Assembly: GCF_026213295.1 (NCBI RefSeq) | Contig: NC_079434.1 | Span: 9,913,651 to 9,977,650, forward strand | Reading direction: 5' to 3' | DNA length: 64,000 bases | DNA from: Gadus chalcogrammus | Taxonomy: Eukaryota > Chordata > Actinopteri > Gadiformes > Gadidae | Shown here: piece by piece, positions 13,754 through 35,300 of the stretch | Layout: every line of letters starts with the position of its first letter | Position numbering within the stretch: the stretch's first letter is position 1 | Translations under genes and position numbers: made by a program | The notes under the pieces: generated by a model | Seen by the model: only the letters and a program-made list of their open reading frames with translations | What the model was told of the DNA's origin: nothing | Database searches by the model: none

Positions 13754-14125
13754 GTAAGCGTGAAAAGGTTGACACCCGGTGTGGGTCTGAGAAGCGGGGG
13801 GGTAGGACCCAAAATGCGCTAAAAGTGCAAGTATTCCAGCAAGAAAGAAACGTTAATCCAGTTCTGGATCGGGGCGGAAAAATCTCGCTCGTACTGTCAG
13901 TGGAGCCGGAGGAGGCGTGCGTTGGTGTGAGTTGTAGAAAAGATGGACATACGCCGGCTGTGGAGTGAAGCCGTTCACGAGCTGCATGGAAATCACAGCT
14001 GAGGGACGATCGGCAGCAATAAGAAGGTCGCGTTACTCTGTGAACTGTATCCCTCCGCGAGAGCTTTCCCGCTAAATAAGCAATGGATTTAGGTCTTAAT
14101 GAAAACACATATATTCTCCACAGGT
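13754..14125 (-). promoter_or_regulatory. myc non-coding first exon and promoter with E2F-type site
   Basis: Upstream of the inferred exon 1 donor the sequence is CpG-rich. GCGGGAAA reads on the minus strand at 14072-14065, a canonical E2F motif; the mammalian MYC P2 promoter carries a comparable GGCGGGAAA. An A/T-rich ATATAT element lies near 14108-14115. The transcription start was not determined. Confidence 0.45.
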
Positions 14126-15589
14126 TGTGCTATAAATCAACACTTGATTCGAGGATGAGTGTTTTTGTGGATATTTAGTGTGTATAAGTAATCTTTGAAA
14201 TGGGGGACTACTTCTCGTGGAGGGAGAATGTGGGAGGGGTTATCGTAGGAGTCCATTGATTCGACTGACTCGAGTAGTGCTGTAGTAAAGTGGTTGGTAA
14301 TAATAATAACTGTAGTACGGTGGGTGCTAACCTCTCATTAGACATCCACGGCGATAACAAGAATTAGCTTTTCACTTGGAGTTCTTCCTAAAAGAACACC
14401 CCCCGCCTTAAGCACACACTATAACAACACAAAAGATAGTAGACTGTTTTTCGACGCCCAATAAAAATCGACTCATATTCTTTGAATTTTTACAGCTATT
14501 TAATGATTATACAATATGCCGGTGCCGTATGTAGTGCAGACACACACATCATTAAATGAATAAACATTCGTTTGAATACAGTGATTTTTGATTCAGTGTA
14601 AATGGCTATATGGTTTATTAATATAGTCTATATAACCGTGCTGCAATGCAATACGGAATGATACATTCACCACGACAGGTGATTTTTTTCTGTCTAGATT
14701 TGAACAGAACAGTGAAACTAAATTAAAAAAAATTAATGTGTGTTTTAATGTAGCCTGCTGTTGAAGGAAACACATAACAGAATAATGAATGTACATGTTG
14801 GAATTAAACTCCGCTGTGTTTTGATAAAACTCGGTTGGACTCAGGAAAATAATACTCAGAAGGTGGGCAGACAGCAGAGCGGCTGCGGCGAGACCAGCCG
14901 CCCTCCCCTGGTTAGACGGTCCTCCTGCGCCCTCTGCTGGAAGAAAACGACACTGCCTGGCGCGCAGTGAAATTCAGAGCAGAAATTACAGGACACTCTA
15001 ATCAATAAAAAAAAACGTATTAAAAATCCATTTAAGTTGAATGAAAAACACAAAGCTCAAATGACAAAAATGGTTTCAACATAGTCGTTGCAGTTTAAAT
15101 GATGAAAAGTAACTATAGGTAGCAATTAGACGTTTGAGGTAGATCTCTGGAAAGTACATTCTTGAACCTATACATTATATTGCTTTAAATCCCACAGCTA
15201 CTTAAATAAAAAAAGTAGTTTTCTAGGTTTAAGATTATCTTATCACACTTTTCAGGATGTCTTTAAAGGAAAAGTGAAAACATCTCAACGTGGCAAAATG
15301 ACCCTGAACAAAGACAAGGAACATGCTACGATGTGAAGTAGAAGTCTTATATTTAGTGGAAACATGGTTTAGTATATTCAAAAGGGTAAATGGGAGTTTA
15401 CGACCCAAAACCAAAATAACTCCTCTATTGAAAATCAATTGAATCTAATTAGCTTCTCAAAACCATCACCGTAAAAACCAAACCCTAACGCTCAAAGCTG
15501 ACTAACACTCAAACTAATCCTTAAATCCAAAAATCGAACCATGAAACCTAAACCAAATAGGAAACCTTATACCCTAGGGATGGTTTTGG

Positions 15590-16135
15590 TTTTAGTGTTT
15601 GGTTTAGTTTTAAGGTCTGGTTCTAGGATAGGGTTTTGTATTGGGGTTTCGTTTAGCCTTAATGTCTGCTTTTGGGATAAGGTTTCCTATTTGGGTTTAT
15701 TTTTGGTTAAGATTTAGGGTCTGGTTTTAGGACTGGGTTTTGTATTTTAAGATTGGTTTTTGGGTTTGGTTTTAGTGGTCTGTTTCAGGGTTAGGTTTTG
15801 TGTTTGGGTTTTAGGGTCTTGTTCAGGGTTAGGTTTTGTATTTGGGTTTTAGGGTCTGGTTCAGGTATAGGTTTTGTATTTGGGTTTTAGGGTCTGGTTC
15901 TTGTATAGGTTTTGTATTTGGGTTTTAGGGTCTGGTTCAGGGTTAGGTTTTGTATTTGGGTTTTAGGGTCTGGTTCAGGGTTAGGTTTTGTATTTGGGTT
16001 TTAGGGTCTGGTTCTTGTATAGGTTTTGTTTTTTGGTTTTAGGGTCTGGTTCAGGTATAGTTTTTGTATTTGGGGTTTAGAGTCTGGTTCAGGGTTAGGG
16101 TTTGAATTCAGGTTTTTGGTTGTATGGTTTGGTTT
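15590..16135. repeat. Minisatellite, ~37-base unit
   Basis: Tandem copies of GGGTTTTAGGGTCTGGTTC followed by AGGGTTAGGTTTTGTATTT run through this stretch. The central copies are nearly identical and the edges degenerate. It resembles telomere-derived fish minisatellites (AGGGTTAGG words) but is not a true telomeric array. Confidence 0.85.
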
Positions 16136-17149
16136 CAGGTTTAGGAAAGAAAGATCTCTCTGGATCTTTGTTTTAAATTTAAATTATACTTTTTCTTTTT
16201 TACTCAATTGCATTTTATTTTACTATACTTTATACATACTCCAATACTTTATACTACTATATCCTACTATATATATATGCTACACTTTATTAAAATAACA
16301 AAATATCATACAATGGTGTACTTGCAATTGCAGAGCACCTATAATGTAAGGGTACTATTTGTATATGATATTATTTTAAGACACTGTAAAGCCCTACCAA
16401 AATAAACGTGTTGGCCACTGAAAAGTAAAGTGGTGATGTTCTCAACAGAAGTGACAAGCTGTGATAATACATAGCGACGGCCAGTATATGTATTTTATTT
16501 CCTATGAGAGTGATTAAGGATTATATTTGAGTTACTTCCATAATTACATTGAGTTTATTGTCTAGTTTAGTGGCTCTGTGTTTGACCAAGAGCTTAGTAA
16601 TTAAGTTTGATTCCCAAAGTGTCGTAAGAAATAAGTTTCTTTATCATGTACGTTTGATATTTACAAAAGATAGCCTATGAGGTAGATTCTTTATAATAAT
16701 CAGGAACTGGCTTGGTAGTGTAGTGGCTAGTGTGTTTGACGCCCAGCACAAAGGTGTTATGTTCTACCCCAAATGTCTGCACAAATTGAACTTCATAATA
16801 AATGCAAGTGTACATTGCATAGCTAACAAGTACTTATTAGGTGAGTGCTGAATGCAGCATGACCCCAGCGTCCTGCGGTGTCAGTCAGGCCTGTGTTCCG
16901 CTAGCAAACATAGAATAGATTAAGCTTTTATTGTCATTGTACATCTTGGAATGATTATATTCAGTGAATTGTCTATATATGACAATTTGGCCAATGTTTG
17001 ACCAGGTTTTATAGCATAATTTGTTGATTACTTTTGATGCATTAATGGTATTATTTCTTCTTCTTTTTTCTGAGGTATTAAAAACTTCTTAAAAGTCCTT
17101 AAATTGTCACTTCCCTGTCATCTGGGGACAGCCACCAGATTCATGCGGG

Positions 17150-17178
17150 GGTCCCGACCCACAGGTTGAGAACCACTG
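17150..17178. mobile_element. hAT/Charlie-type terminal sequence
   Basis: GGTCCCGACCCACAGGTTGA followed by GAACCACTG is the inverse of the classic CAGTGGTTCTCAACC end of Charlie-like hAT elements. The other end was not located, so the element's extent is unknown. Confidence 0.5.
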
Positions 17179-17959
17179 CTCTAATGCTCACAATAGGTTG
17201 GCACCTCTTCTGTCTAGTCGCTCTGCGTCTCAGAGGGGGTCTGTGCCTGTGGACAGTTCTGACACCAGCCTATCAGTGACATCATTTCAAGCTAATGGAC
17301 ATTGAAAATGACCAGTGCCCTGCTCCGAGACACGGAGTAGACATAAACTGTGCCATTGCTTTAATATATGAAGATTTTTTTATTTTATTTTTTTGTTACA
17401 GTGGCTGCTCGTCAATTTGACCACAAGTTGACTGAATTGAAGTACAGGGGTGCCCTGCAGAAGGGGCTGCGCTACGCACCTGAGACGAGTGGAGGGCTAC
17501 CAAGAAAAGGCAAAGAGTTATAAGGACAAAAGTTATTGTAATGTTCTTAATAATAGGGTTAATTAGTGTTAATGTTCATAATTCCTGAAGATGTTTGTTT
17601 GTCATTGATTTTTTTTTATTTTTTATTTTGAATATTCATTAAATAACTTTTTGAATAATGGGCTGTTTTGTTGTTTTTTTGGTTTGTTCATAGAGTATTC
17701 AGGGGGACCATAGGCAGGCTAAGGGAACTCATATTTATATTAGAAAACCTCATAAAGTGAGATTTTCATGTCATGGGACCTTTAAATGGTGCGCATGTTT
17801 ACATTGTTTACTGGCCATTTATCGTTTCTTTATGTCTTAATCTGTGTGGCTTTATTAAAAAAATATTTTCAACCTCACTTTGTTTTACAACACTCACCGC
17901 ATTTTCTAGTTAAATGTTTTATTTGATGGAGAAGTATAACTGACTCAAGCTGACTTTTA

Positions 17960-18458
17960 TTAAAGGTTGGGTATGGGATTTGCGAAACGCCAGCAGATTT
18001 TTTAAAATACACAACTCAAATGGTCCTACCCGCTCTCCTTCAACGCTGACTCTGACTCCACCCAGTCCAAGTACATGGACGAGCAATCCTGCACGAGCGC
18101 GAACACAAGATGCACGAGAGCGAGCCATTAGCTAGTTAGCTAGCTGCAGTAGCTACCGCAGGATAACAACAAACAGAAGCTTGCTCTGGGTCACGAGCTT
18201 TGAGTACGTGCACGAAGGGGTCACGCGCGGAGAGCGGGGGAGGGGGAGTGCAGTACTAACGTTTGATTGACGTACTTACTGTCCAATGCTACTCAGTGGT
18301 TCTGGAAATCATTCGCTGTAGTTTTTCGAGCCCTGCCCGTTCCACAGATGATTGACTTGACCTACTTTGAACTCAGTGGCTGTAAGTGGGTTATGATAAG
18401 GATTTCAAGTAATTTTGCAGAAATGGCCAAAAAAGAGAATTCCATACCCAACCTTTAA
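17960..18458. mobile_element. MITE with TTAAAGGTTGGGTATGG terminal inverted repeats
   Basis: The left end is TTAAAGGTTGGGTATGGGA and the right end is its inverse, TCCATACCCAACCTTTAA. The ~500-base interior is partly CpG-rich and non-coding apart from spurious frames. TTA/TAA at the edges would fit a PIF/Harbinger-type three-base target duplication, which is inference. Confidence 0.65.
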
Positions 18459-20803
18459 CTGTTAATTAATACCTATATAATGAAAAAGGTGAATATCAAA
18501 AGTGATCTATTTGCTTATCTAGGCAATTGTATAACTTAGACTAGTCACAATCAGGCCTGAAACCAGAACTTTCGGTCTATGAGACCTTTGAGCTTACCAG
18601 CGAACCAGCTCATTTGAGAACATCAAATTTCTCTCAACTTTGGTGGTCAACACATGTTAATGCCAAAGCGTCCGACATTGAAAAATACAAAAATTAAATT
18701 GTATTCCCAAGTCTAGGTTGAATCTAATCAATTAGGTGTACTTAAAAATGAGGTAGCCAATCCAGCTGGAGGTCAGACACACTTACAACTAGACTACCAT
18801 GCCTCGACTAATACAAAAAATGTCCAGTGTATTTATTAGAGTCTAGAGTTGTAAGCAGAGATCTGAGCAGAGCTATCTTCGTCCCTTCTCCCATTGCTCT
18901 TCAGGCCTGTGAAACGTCCAGGGGTATGTGATCATCCATACCGTAGCACAGGACCTTTGAGTTTACATTAAATATGCCGGTGTTGCTTTAGCTCGGGAGA
19001 TTGGGTGGTGGAGCTACCATTTAATGTATCTTCTTTGTGAATGACCTTTAAGAGATAGTTTCAAAGGGCCTTTTGCTGTTTTTAGATTCGGACACTGTGA
19101 ATCAGCGATAAGAGAAGTGTGTATGTGTGTCTAAAAATGTAAATGAAATGTTCCACACAGAAAAAGGAACTTGATGGCAAGTTCTCGTTACCAGGCCCCA
19201 CTCAGTTGTAGGGCAGTAGACCTACATGTCACTCTTGAGAGTGCATGGATGCATCATGCTGGCAGGCTATTAGAGGAGCCGTCTAGACAGCCGAGGGAAG
19301 CGATGGGGTGAATCACGTGTATTAATAGTGGACAGAAAACGGAAGCTTCATCCACCTAAACTCTTCCCCTCTGTAGGCTAAGGCAACAGCAACATCACAT
19401 GAAGTCACATCACTACACAACGTTAATTCTGCTGGGGAGAAAACAAACCTACTCATAATGGCCTACGATTAATCTAAACAAAAGGTGGGAAAATGTGTAT
19501 TTCTCCGAACTTTCCCATCGCTTTACCTGCTAACTATTTGTATTATTGTATTGTGTAATGATTGACTTGAATCTAGAACACACACCTGGAAGCCTTGTTG
19601 CTCTGTTGGAACACAACATGCCTACCATGTAACGTAGGCCTGACTTCATGTGTGTTGTTTCCAGGTGTTTCCTTCATGTTCTGTGGTTCATTCTCCACCG
19701 AGTCTTGTAGTCTGCAAGATGACCTCAACACAGGCAGTTATAGGCAGCAATAATACATTTGAAATGTATGTCGAAAATGTGCACATTTTAACATGTAATC
19801 TTCTCTATCAAGTTCAAGTATTTATTGCAAGGTCTTACAGTGTGTGTTTTTATGACAAAGTCTCTCTCTGCTACCTTGTGAACACTATGTCAACATTCCA
19901 ATGTTCTGGATTTTGTAACTGTAAATTGTATTGTATAGTTATTTTTGTTGTGCAACCTTATCTGTAGCATTGTAAGGGCTTATCTGCTTTAACTTTTAAG
20001 CAGGCCGACATTTCCTTGTGCATATAATACTTGTGTAAATTCCATACATCCAGATTTGATTGTTCAATTGTCTGACTTGATAATGTCCATATTTGCACTG
20101 TATGGAAGTTGGGAACTATTGGAGGAGTTTGTAGTCTTCCATTGCGGTACAACAGTATGATGCCAGTCTCGGAAGATGGTGGTGGTTATAGTATACCTAC
20201 TTGCTGGTTGAGTTATGCTATTTTGACAAAATGTTTACGTTTTTACTTGCTCTAAAGGGCCGCTGAGTTCATGGCTATAAAAGGTAAAACGTTTGGAAAT
20301 ATCATAAGCAGATTTTCCATACATCGAATTCTCATCATTACAACACTTTGTGTATATAATCTGAAATAATAAATATTGTATATGATTAATTTGAATTATG
20401 TTTTTTTATAAACTGATTATTACGGTCCCAATTTCTAAGGCGAGAGTTGCAATGGACCAATCTGTCCCCTAGATGGCACCGCGCGACCACAACGTACAGA
20501 TTACTTTACGCACAAGTAGGTCAAGTGATCTATACATCTATATAAAGCATACACCAATGTACGTGTTCATACCACATTTCTAAAAGCTCGTGTACTTTTT
20601 CCATTATAGACCTACTTCTTAAATTATCTTAATAATTACGTCTTCTTCATTTGTGTAGGTTTTGTATATTTAAGTTATTCATTCAAACGTGAAAGGTTGA
20701 CGGGGAAATACGTTCTGGTAACTCAACATAAATCCCATCGTTGCTCTATGTTGTCCATCGACTGGTTCACACACGCGATAAATAACAGGTTTATATCGTT
20801 ATG

Positions 20804-20830
20804 TGACGTCACGCGACGCCAACCCACGTG
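20804..20830 (+). promoter_or_regulatory. ankh promoter region with CRE and E-box
   Basis: A perfect TGACGTCA lies at 20804-20811 and a CACGTG E-box at 20825-20830, in a CpG-rich island that continues through the 5' UTR to the ankh ATG at 21312. Cyclic-AMP responsive factors bind the first site and Myc/MAX/USF-type factors the second. Their use is not shown by sequence. Confidence 0.45.
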
Positions 20831-21293
20831 CGGTGACTTCAGTCGGCGGAGGGTGGAGGACGAGCAGCAGACCCAGGAACATTCAAACGCAGCCCATAAA
20901 ACGCAAGGCTTAAAACAATAGCCTCGACAGTGGAGGACACCTTTACGGTTTCACTTCTGAACCCCCTGTTGCCAAGCGATGTCTTCGGTTCCGTCGGTCT
21001 GAGGTGTTTCATTGTGTTCCTCTCATCCCGGGCGTCAAGCTGTGATATTTCAGACCATGTTTCTGGAGGAAAATGATGCGCTCATTGGCGATTTCTGGTG
21101 ACCTTCGCCTCCGTTCAACGGAACATTTCGCTCTGAGCCGCTGCCGGTGTCGGATCGTCTCGACGTGTGTCGTCTGATCGGTGACCGGGGCTCTCGTCAA
21201 ACCCGCCAGAGTACAGGTGTCGATCGCGTCTTTCGGCCTGCGATCCGAATTCTTTAAATCCATCAAGACCTTGGCAGATGCCCCACGTCCTGA

Positions 21294-30561
<9,268 letters not shown>

Positions 30562-31296
30562 GGCCTGAACCTTGGGGTTCAGCGGGCCCCATAGAGGGAG
30601 ACCGTGGAACGTTCCAGTACACATTGGAAGAGCATTCAGGACTGGTTTGGATTGAAAAATAATCAACGAAAAATAATCCAGATGAAAAACTGAACGGTGA
30701 ACCTCCATGTTTACGAAGCGCTTTTACATTTTTTCTTCGATTTTTATTTAAGAGAGAAAAGGTATTTTTCTGTGTTGAATCCCCCCATCCCTCAACTATT
30801 CCGACGCACATTGTACAGAAAGCCATCCACCTCCAAGTGTTGACCCCTCACCCCATGTCAACGACCTCAACGTCTTCTGGATCTCGGTCACCTCCTACAT
30901 CGCCGTGGTTACCGGGAACCGGATAAGGGAAAAAAAAATAAAAAACAACGGACACAGGAGGACCTTGTCTCTGGTGTGCTTGTGGAGTTATGAAATAGAG
31001 GAACATATTTTACGTTTTTATCATTATTTTCTCTGAAACTTGCCGATAAGGCCTTGTTTGACTTCATACGGTGGGCCTTGTTCGCTGGTGCAACTTGTGT
31101 TTGACATAGCGATGTACAGAGTATTGTTTTCTATAGGTGATGCTACGTGTATATTTAAGGGACGAGGGGGGGCGGGAGGCCCTGCTCTCAGACGCTTGTT
31201 CTTCTAGAATATTCAGTTTGTCTGCCTTCCAAAGCGGCCCGCTGTTGTTCTGCACGCATGGTTCTGTAAATAATGTACAGGCCTCCTTGTTTGGCT

Positions 31297-31302
31297 AATA
31301 AA
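31297..31302 (+). terminator. ankh polyadenylation signal
   Basis: AATAAA lies about 735 bases past the ankh stop codon and is followed by a T-rich stretch. It is the only good signal before the opposing gene's 3' end. Confidence 0.65.
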
Positions 31303-31387
31303 CTGGTTTAATATTTACCCACGCCTCCAGCCTCTGTACTAAAGACAGGAGCACAAACAGGGACGCCAGCTTGGAAAACAAATTATT

Positions 31388-31393
31388 TTTATT
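31388..31393 (-). terminator. otulin polyadenylation signal
   Basis: AATAAA on the minus strand lies about 950 bases past the otulin stop codon. It faces the ankh signal, with fewer than 90 bases between the two. Confidence 0.55.
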
Positions 31394-31611
31394 CCCATTT
31401 TAGATTCCCACTCTCCCCCTCCCCCCCCCCCCGAATAAACAACCAAGAGATCAGACTAATCAGAGTCCTCTTCTCCGCCACCGGCTGAAAGGCGGGCCAT
31501 GGTGGCGTCCTGGCGGTCGGGGACGCGTTAGACCCTCCTACTTATTGTGCATTAAATCTAAGGCAACTTGGAGCACCGCATGAGGCCGCAGTACCGTGGA
31601 GCCCGCCCGCC

Positions 31612-31641
31612 CAGTGGTTCCCAACCTCGGGTTCAGACCCC
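31612..31641. mobile_element. hAT/Charlie-type terminal sequence in the otulin 3' UTR
   Basis: CAGTGGTTCCCAACCTCGGG continuing TTCAGACCCC matches the usual left end of Charlie-like hAT elements. The partner end was not identified within the neighbouring sequence. Confidence 0.45.
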
Positions 31642-32342
31642 ACCCTTCATCCCTCGGCGGCCTGCTCACATACACAGGACCATTTCAAGGCATCTTTTAA
31701 ATCACTTCATCGCCGAGTATCTATAGACGACGGGCAGGGTCACTCACCACAACACATCCAAACCGGGTGTCCGTAAGCGGGGAAACACTGAGCTGGGCCC
31801 CGGCACTGCAAGGCCGAAGGCTGGTGTAGGACGTTGGCACATCTCACCCCAAGAACAGCTTGGTTAAAAGGCAGTTTGTCACTCACTCAATCACACTCGC
31901 TCTCTCAAACACACACACACACACAGCTGGTGTTGGAACACACCCAGATCTCTAAATTCCAAAGTTTTGATGTAATATTGGTGCGACACAAAGAAAAGGG
32001 GACTGACAAGACCATAAGTCTGTGCCTGGGGCTCAAGTGTGGATGACACTGCGCACCCGCACCCCCCCCCCATGGTGGCTGATATTTAGTACTTCTGTGG
32101 CGGCAGAGGCCTGAGTCAGAAGACCGTCCTTCAATTTGGCAAAAAAGGAGGGGGGGGACAAATAGGTTTGGGTGTTCGCCAGCATGTGCTTATAGTTCTG
32201 TCACACAAACACACAAGCCGCAACACACGCACGCACACAACTTGCATCATTTGTCATATATGGCACCAGAGTCTGGAAGGACCTGAGGATGTGGACGGGT
32301 AGGAGGAGGCTTCCCCCTCCCCCCTCCAACCCCCTCTTCCTA

Positions 32343-35300
32343 TCATCTGGGCGCTGCTTCTGGTGCCGCTGTCGCCATGACGACCGGCACGTTGTAGTGG
32401 CGGTCGTCCTCGGTGACCAGGCTGATGGCGGGCCAGTCGTCACGGTGATCGTCGGGGTAGTAGGTCAGGAACTCCTCGGTGCCGCTCATGTAGAGGCGGT
32501 ACACCTGGATGGTGCAGCGCAGGGCGTAGCCCAGCAGGAACATCTCCACCTGCAGGGGGACGGAGAGGTCCTTCAGTCAATCCACAGCTCAGCAGGTACC
32601 CCCTTCCTCAGGGGGGTCCCTGGATCTCCCAACCCATGTAGCGTTAATTTCCAGAGTGCGTTACATGGTGTCCCAAAACACTGTAGGAGGCTCCCCCATC
32701 CATCTGACCAATAAAGCTGCAAGATTTCACTACCTGGCTAATTTAGTCGGAAAATACTTTTTTTTTTACAATCTCCTATAGATAAAAAAAGAAGTTATTC
32801 CACCACTGTGTCAGAATTGTATGAAATGTCATGAAGTCGCAGTAACATGCCTCTGCAAAGCTGTCAGGTCCACTAAACCTGGCACCAGCAACTGGAACAA
32901 TGACAGGATATCAATCATTAGCCTAGTCATGACAACCAAAGGAACATTAGCAGAAGTACAGCCGTCCCCCTCAGGCAGGGTGACAAACAGGATAGGATTA
33001 CTGTATGTTACCGGAGAACAAGAAAAAAATAGATTTAACTAGCTAATGTTAAGTTGGATAGATTTACCAGTTGATATAAACATTTGCAATGAATACTCTA
33101 TTGATGTTCATGGCCAACTAATGTATTCATAATATATCGTAAAATAATCTTAATGTTAAACGCTGTAATAAGCACATTTTCAGATAGGGTTTTATACTAT
33201 TTCTCCAAGAAGAGCAAGATGTCGATGAGGAAGACCGATCCGGTAACGTTGCTTGAGTTAGGGAGGGGTCAAGGTTCTACAATATTTTAATGTTCTTATG
33301 CGTTGCATGATCAAATGTTTGATTTTGAATTATCTAGGATTACTAATAAATGTAATAAAGAAACCGTTGAAATGGTAGAGAGCTCTTGATTCCAACCATT
33401 CTGTTTGGTTCCGTTTGTTTTGATTTGATTTAGCTTATCACATAGCGAAACTAATTACCAGTAGTACCTATTGTTTGTTTTTCTATGATTTGTGTGTTTG
33501 TGTATTCTGGGATTAGTATAAAACATTACTGGAGGAGATCAGCAACAGGATATTTAATGTGCCGTCTCAGTGAGTCACTGGATTTGGCCCACTACAATGA
33601 AAGTAATCCCCTTTGTAAGCAATACTTCGTCCAATAGTCATCTGAAACCCTTTACCCAAGTGAAAGCCGTTGGTGCGCAGAAGTATCAGTCACCAAAGCC
33701 TGAATGTGCAACTCATCTAAAGCTGAACACGCAGCTCTGAGTATTGCTTTTTGTGAATCAAGGGTTTCACTCAAGTACTTTCAGGTCAAAAAAAGTAAAA
33801 ACAAACTGCCTCAGAAAGAGATTCAACAAATCCCAAGCCCTGCAATATGAAACAAACTCAACATACTCTAGCCTACATAATGTAGCATTTTGCTGCGGAA
33901 GATGAGAACCGTGGGAGTAAAGGTACTCCAGTGCTGTTCCCGGCCCCAGCTCTCCCAGTGAAGACATGAAAACAACAATTAACCGGACCGCTGCGTCCGA
34001 CACTCCGACGCTCCCTGCAGCAGCAGCAGCTCCGGACAAGTGTGAGCATGCGACGGCGCATGTGGAATGCCAGTGTACGCTTCATCTGGAATTATCCAGA
34101 GGAACCGGTTGCGAGTCGCACGCTCCGTCTGCTCAACGGACCGACAACAGCAGCAGCAGATGTTCTGTCGCGTTAATCCCTTCCTTTTAAACTGCCAACT
34201 TCCTGCTGAAGAACATTAAGCATGACCGTTGTTTGAAAAGACAATAGAACAGCCTTGGGCCTGAACTAAACAACGTCATCGGGACAAAAATATATAAAGA
34301 TATGTGATGCAAAACTGCTTTCCATGTTATCTATCTACTTGGTCTTGAAGGCTTACAGACCCAGCATATGGTGTTGTGTGAGAGATCCACCATGGAATGG
34401 TCAGGATTGGTCACCATACGATCACATGACTTATGTTTCACAGTGCACTGGAAGTGAACCAAACATCAGAGAAGGTAAATAAAGGTTGCTTGTGTCGGCA
34501 AGGAGCAGCTGGGGATGGGCAGAGCTGAAGACACACAACAACACACACAGGAAGCAGTTTGTTGTTCTTCCCAGCCCATAATAAGTATTCTAACCAGGGC
34601 ACCAGGAGGCGCGTGTCTGCCAGTAACCACTAACACATTTAGGAGGTCTCAAATTCATGTCCTGTTGACCGGCCTTCATATATTAGAGGACAGGACGGCT
34701 CCAGGATTCCAGGGGCCCATGGTGACACATACCATTAAATCACATGATCAACATGTATTTTATTATATCATTATATACAATAAATGAAATAAGTGCCACT
34801 TGCTACAGTCCAGCACGTACCCAGTAGTCTATACCAAGTGGTAGGCTGATCATCCATCCAGCTGTCATACATCTGGGTGGAGCCCCGTTGACTCATTAGC
34901 ACTGTACTTGGCTTGGACCTAGTGAGGCCCGACTCTTATTGGGTCTCGGGTGTCATGTGGTGCCTCACTGTGTTGCGGCCCGTGTGATTGGCTCACCTGC
35001 TCCAGGCCTCCGCTGACGCCCACCTGCCTCAGGTGGTTGGTGAGGAAGGTGCGCGGGCAGGGGGAGGTGTCGCGGGCGAACAGCAGCCAGCAGAACACGG
35101 GGACGTCGTGGCCCTGCTCCATGCTGCGGTGCAGCTCGGCCGCGCGGCCCAGCATCAGCAGCTTGAGGGCCTCCATCAGCCCCAGCTCCTCCTGCCCGCC
35201 CTGGAACACGCCCTCGCACAGCCGCCGCCGCGCCTCCGCCGTGGGGCAGTCCGCCGCCGCCGCCCACTGGAAGGGGGAGAGGTCAGGGAAGGGGGGGGGG

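Larger units (their letters stand above)
14200..20780. other. Intergenic region between the divergent myc and ankh genes
   Basis: The two genes point away from each other across about 6.5 kb. The stretch holds a minisatellite (15590-16135), a hAT-type end (17150-17178), a MITE (17960-18458) and otherwise AT-rich sequence. No open frame shows gene-like features. Regulatory elements for either gene may lie here but cannot be assigned by eye. Confidence 0.6.
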
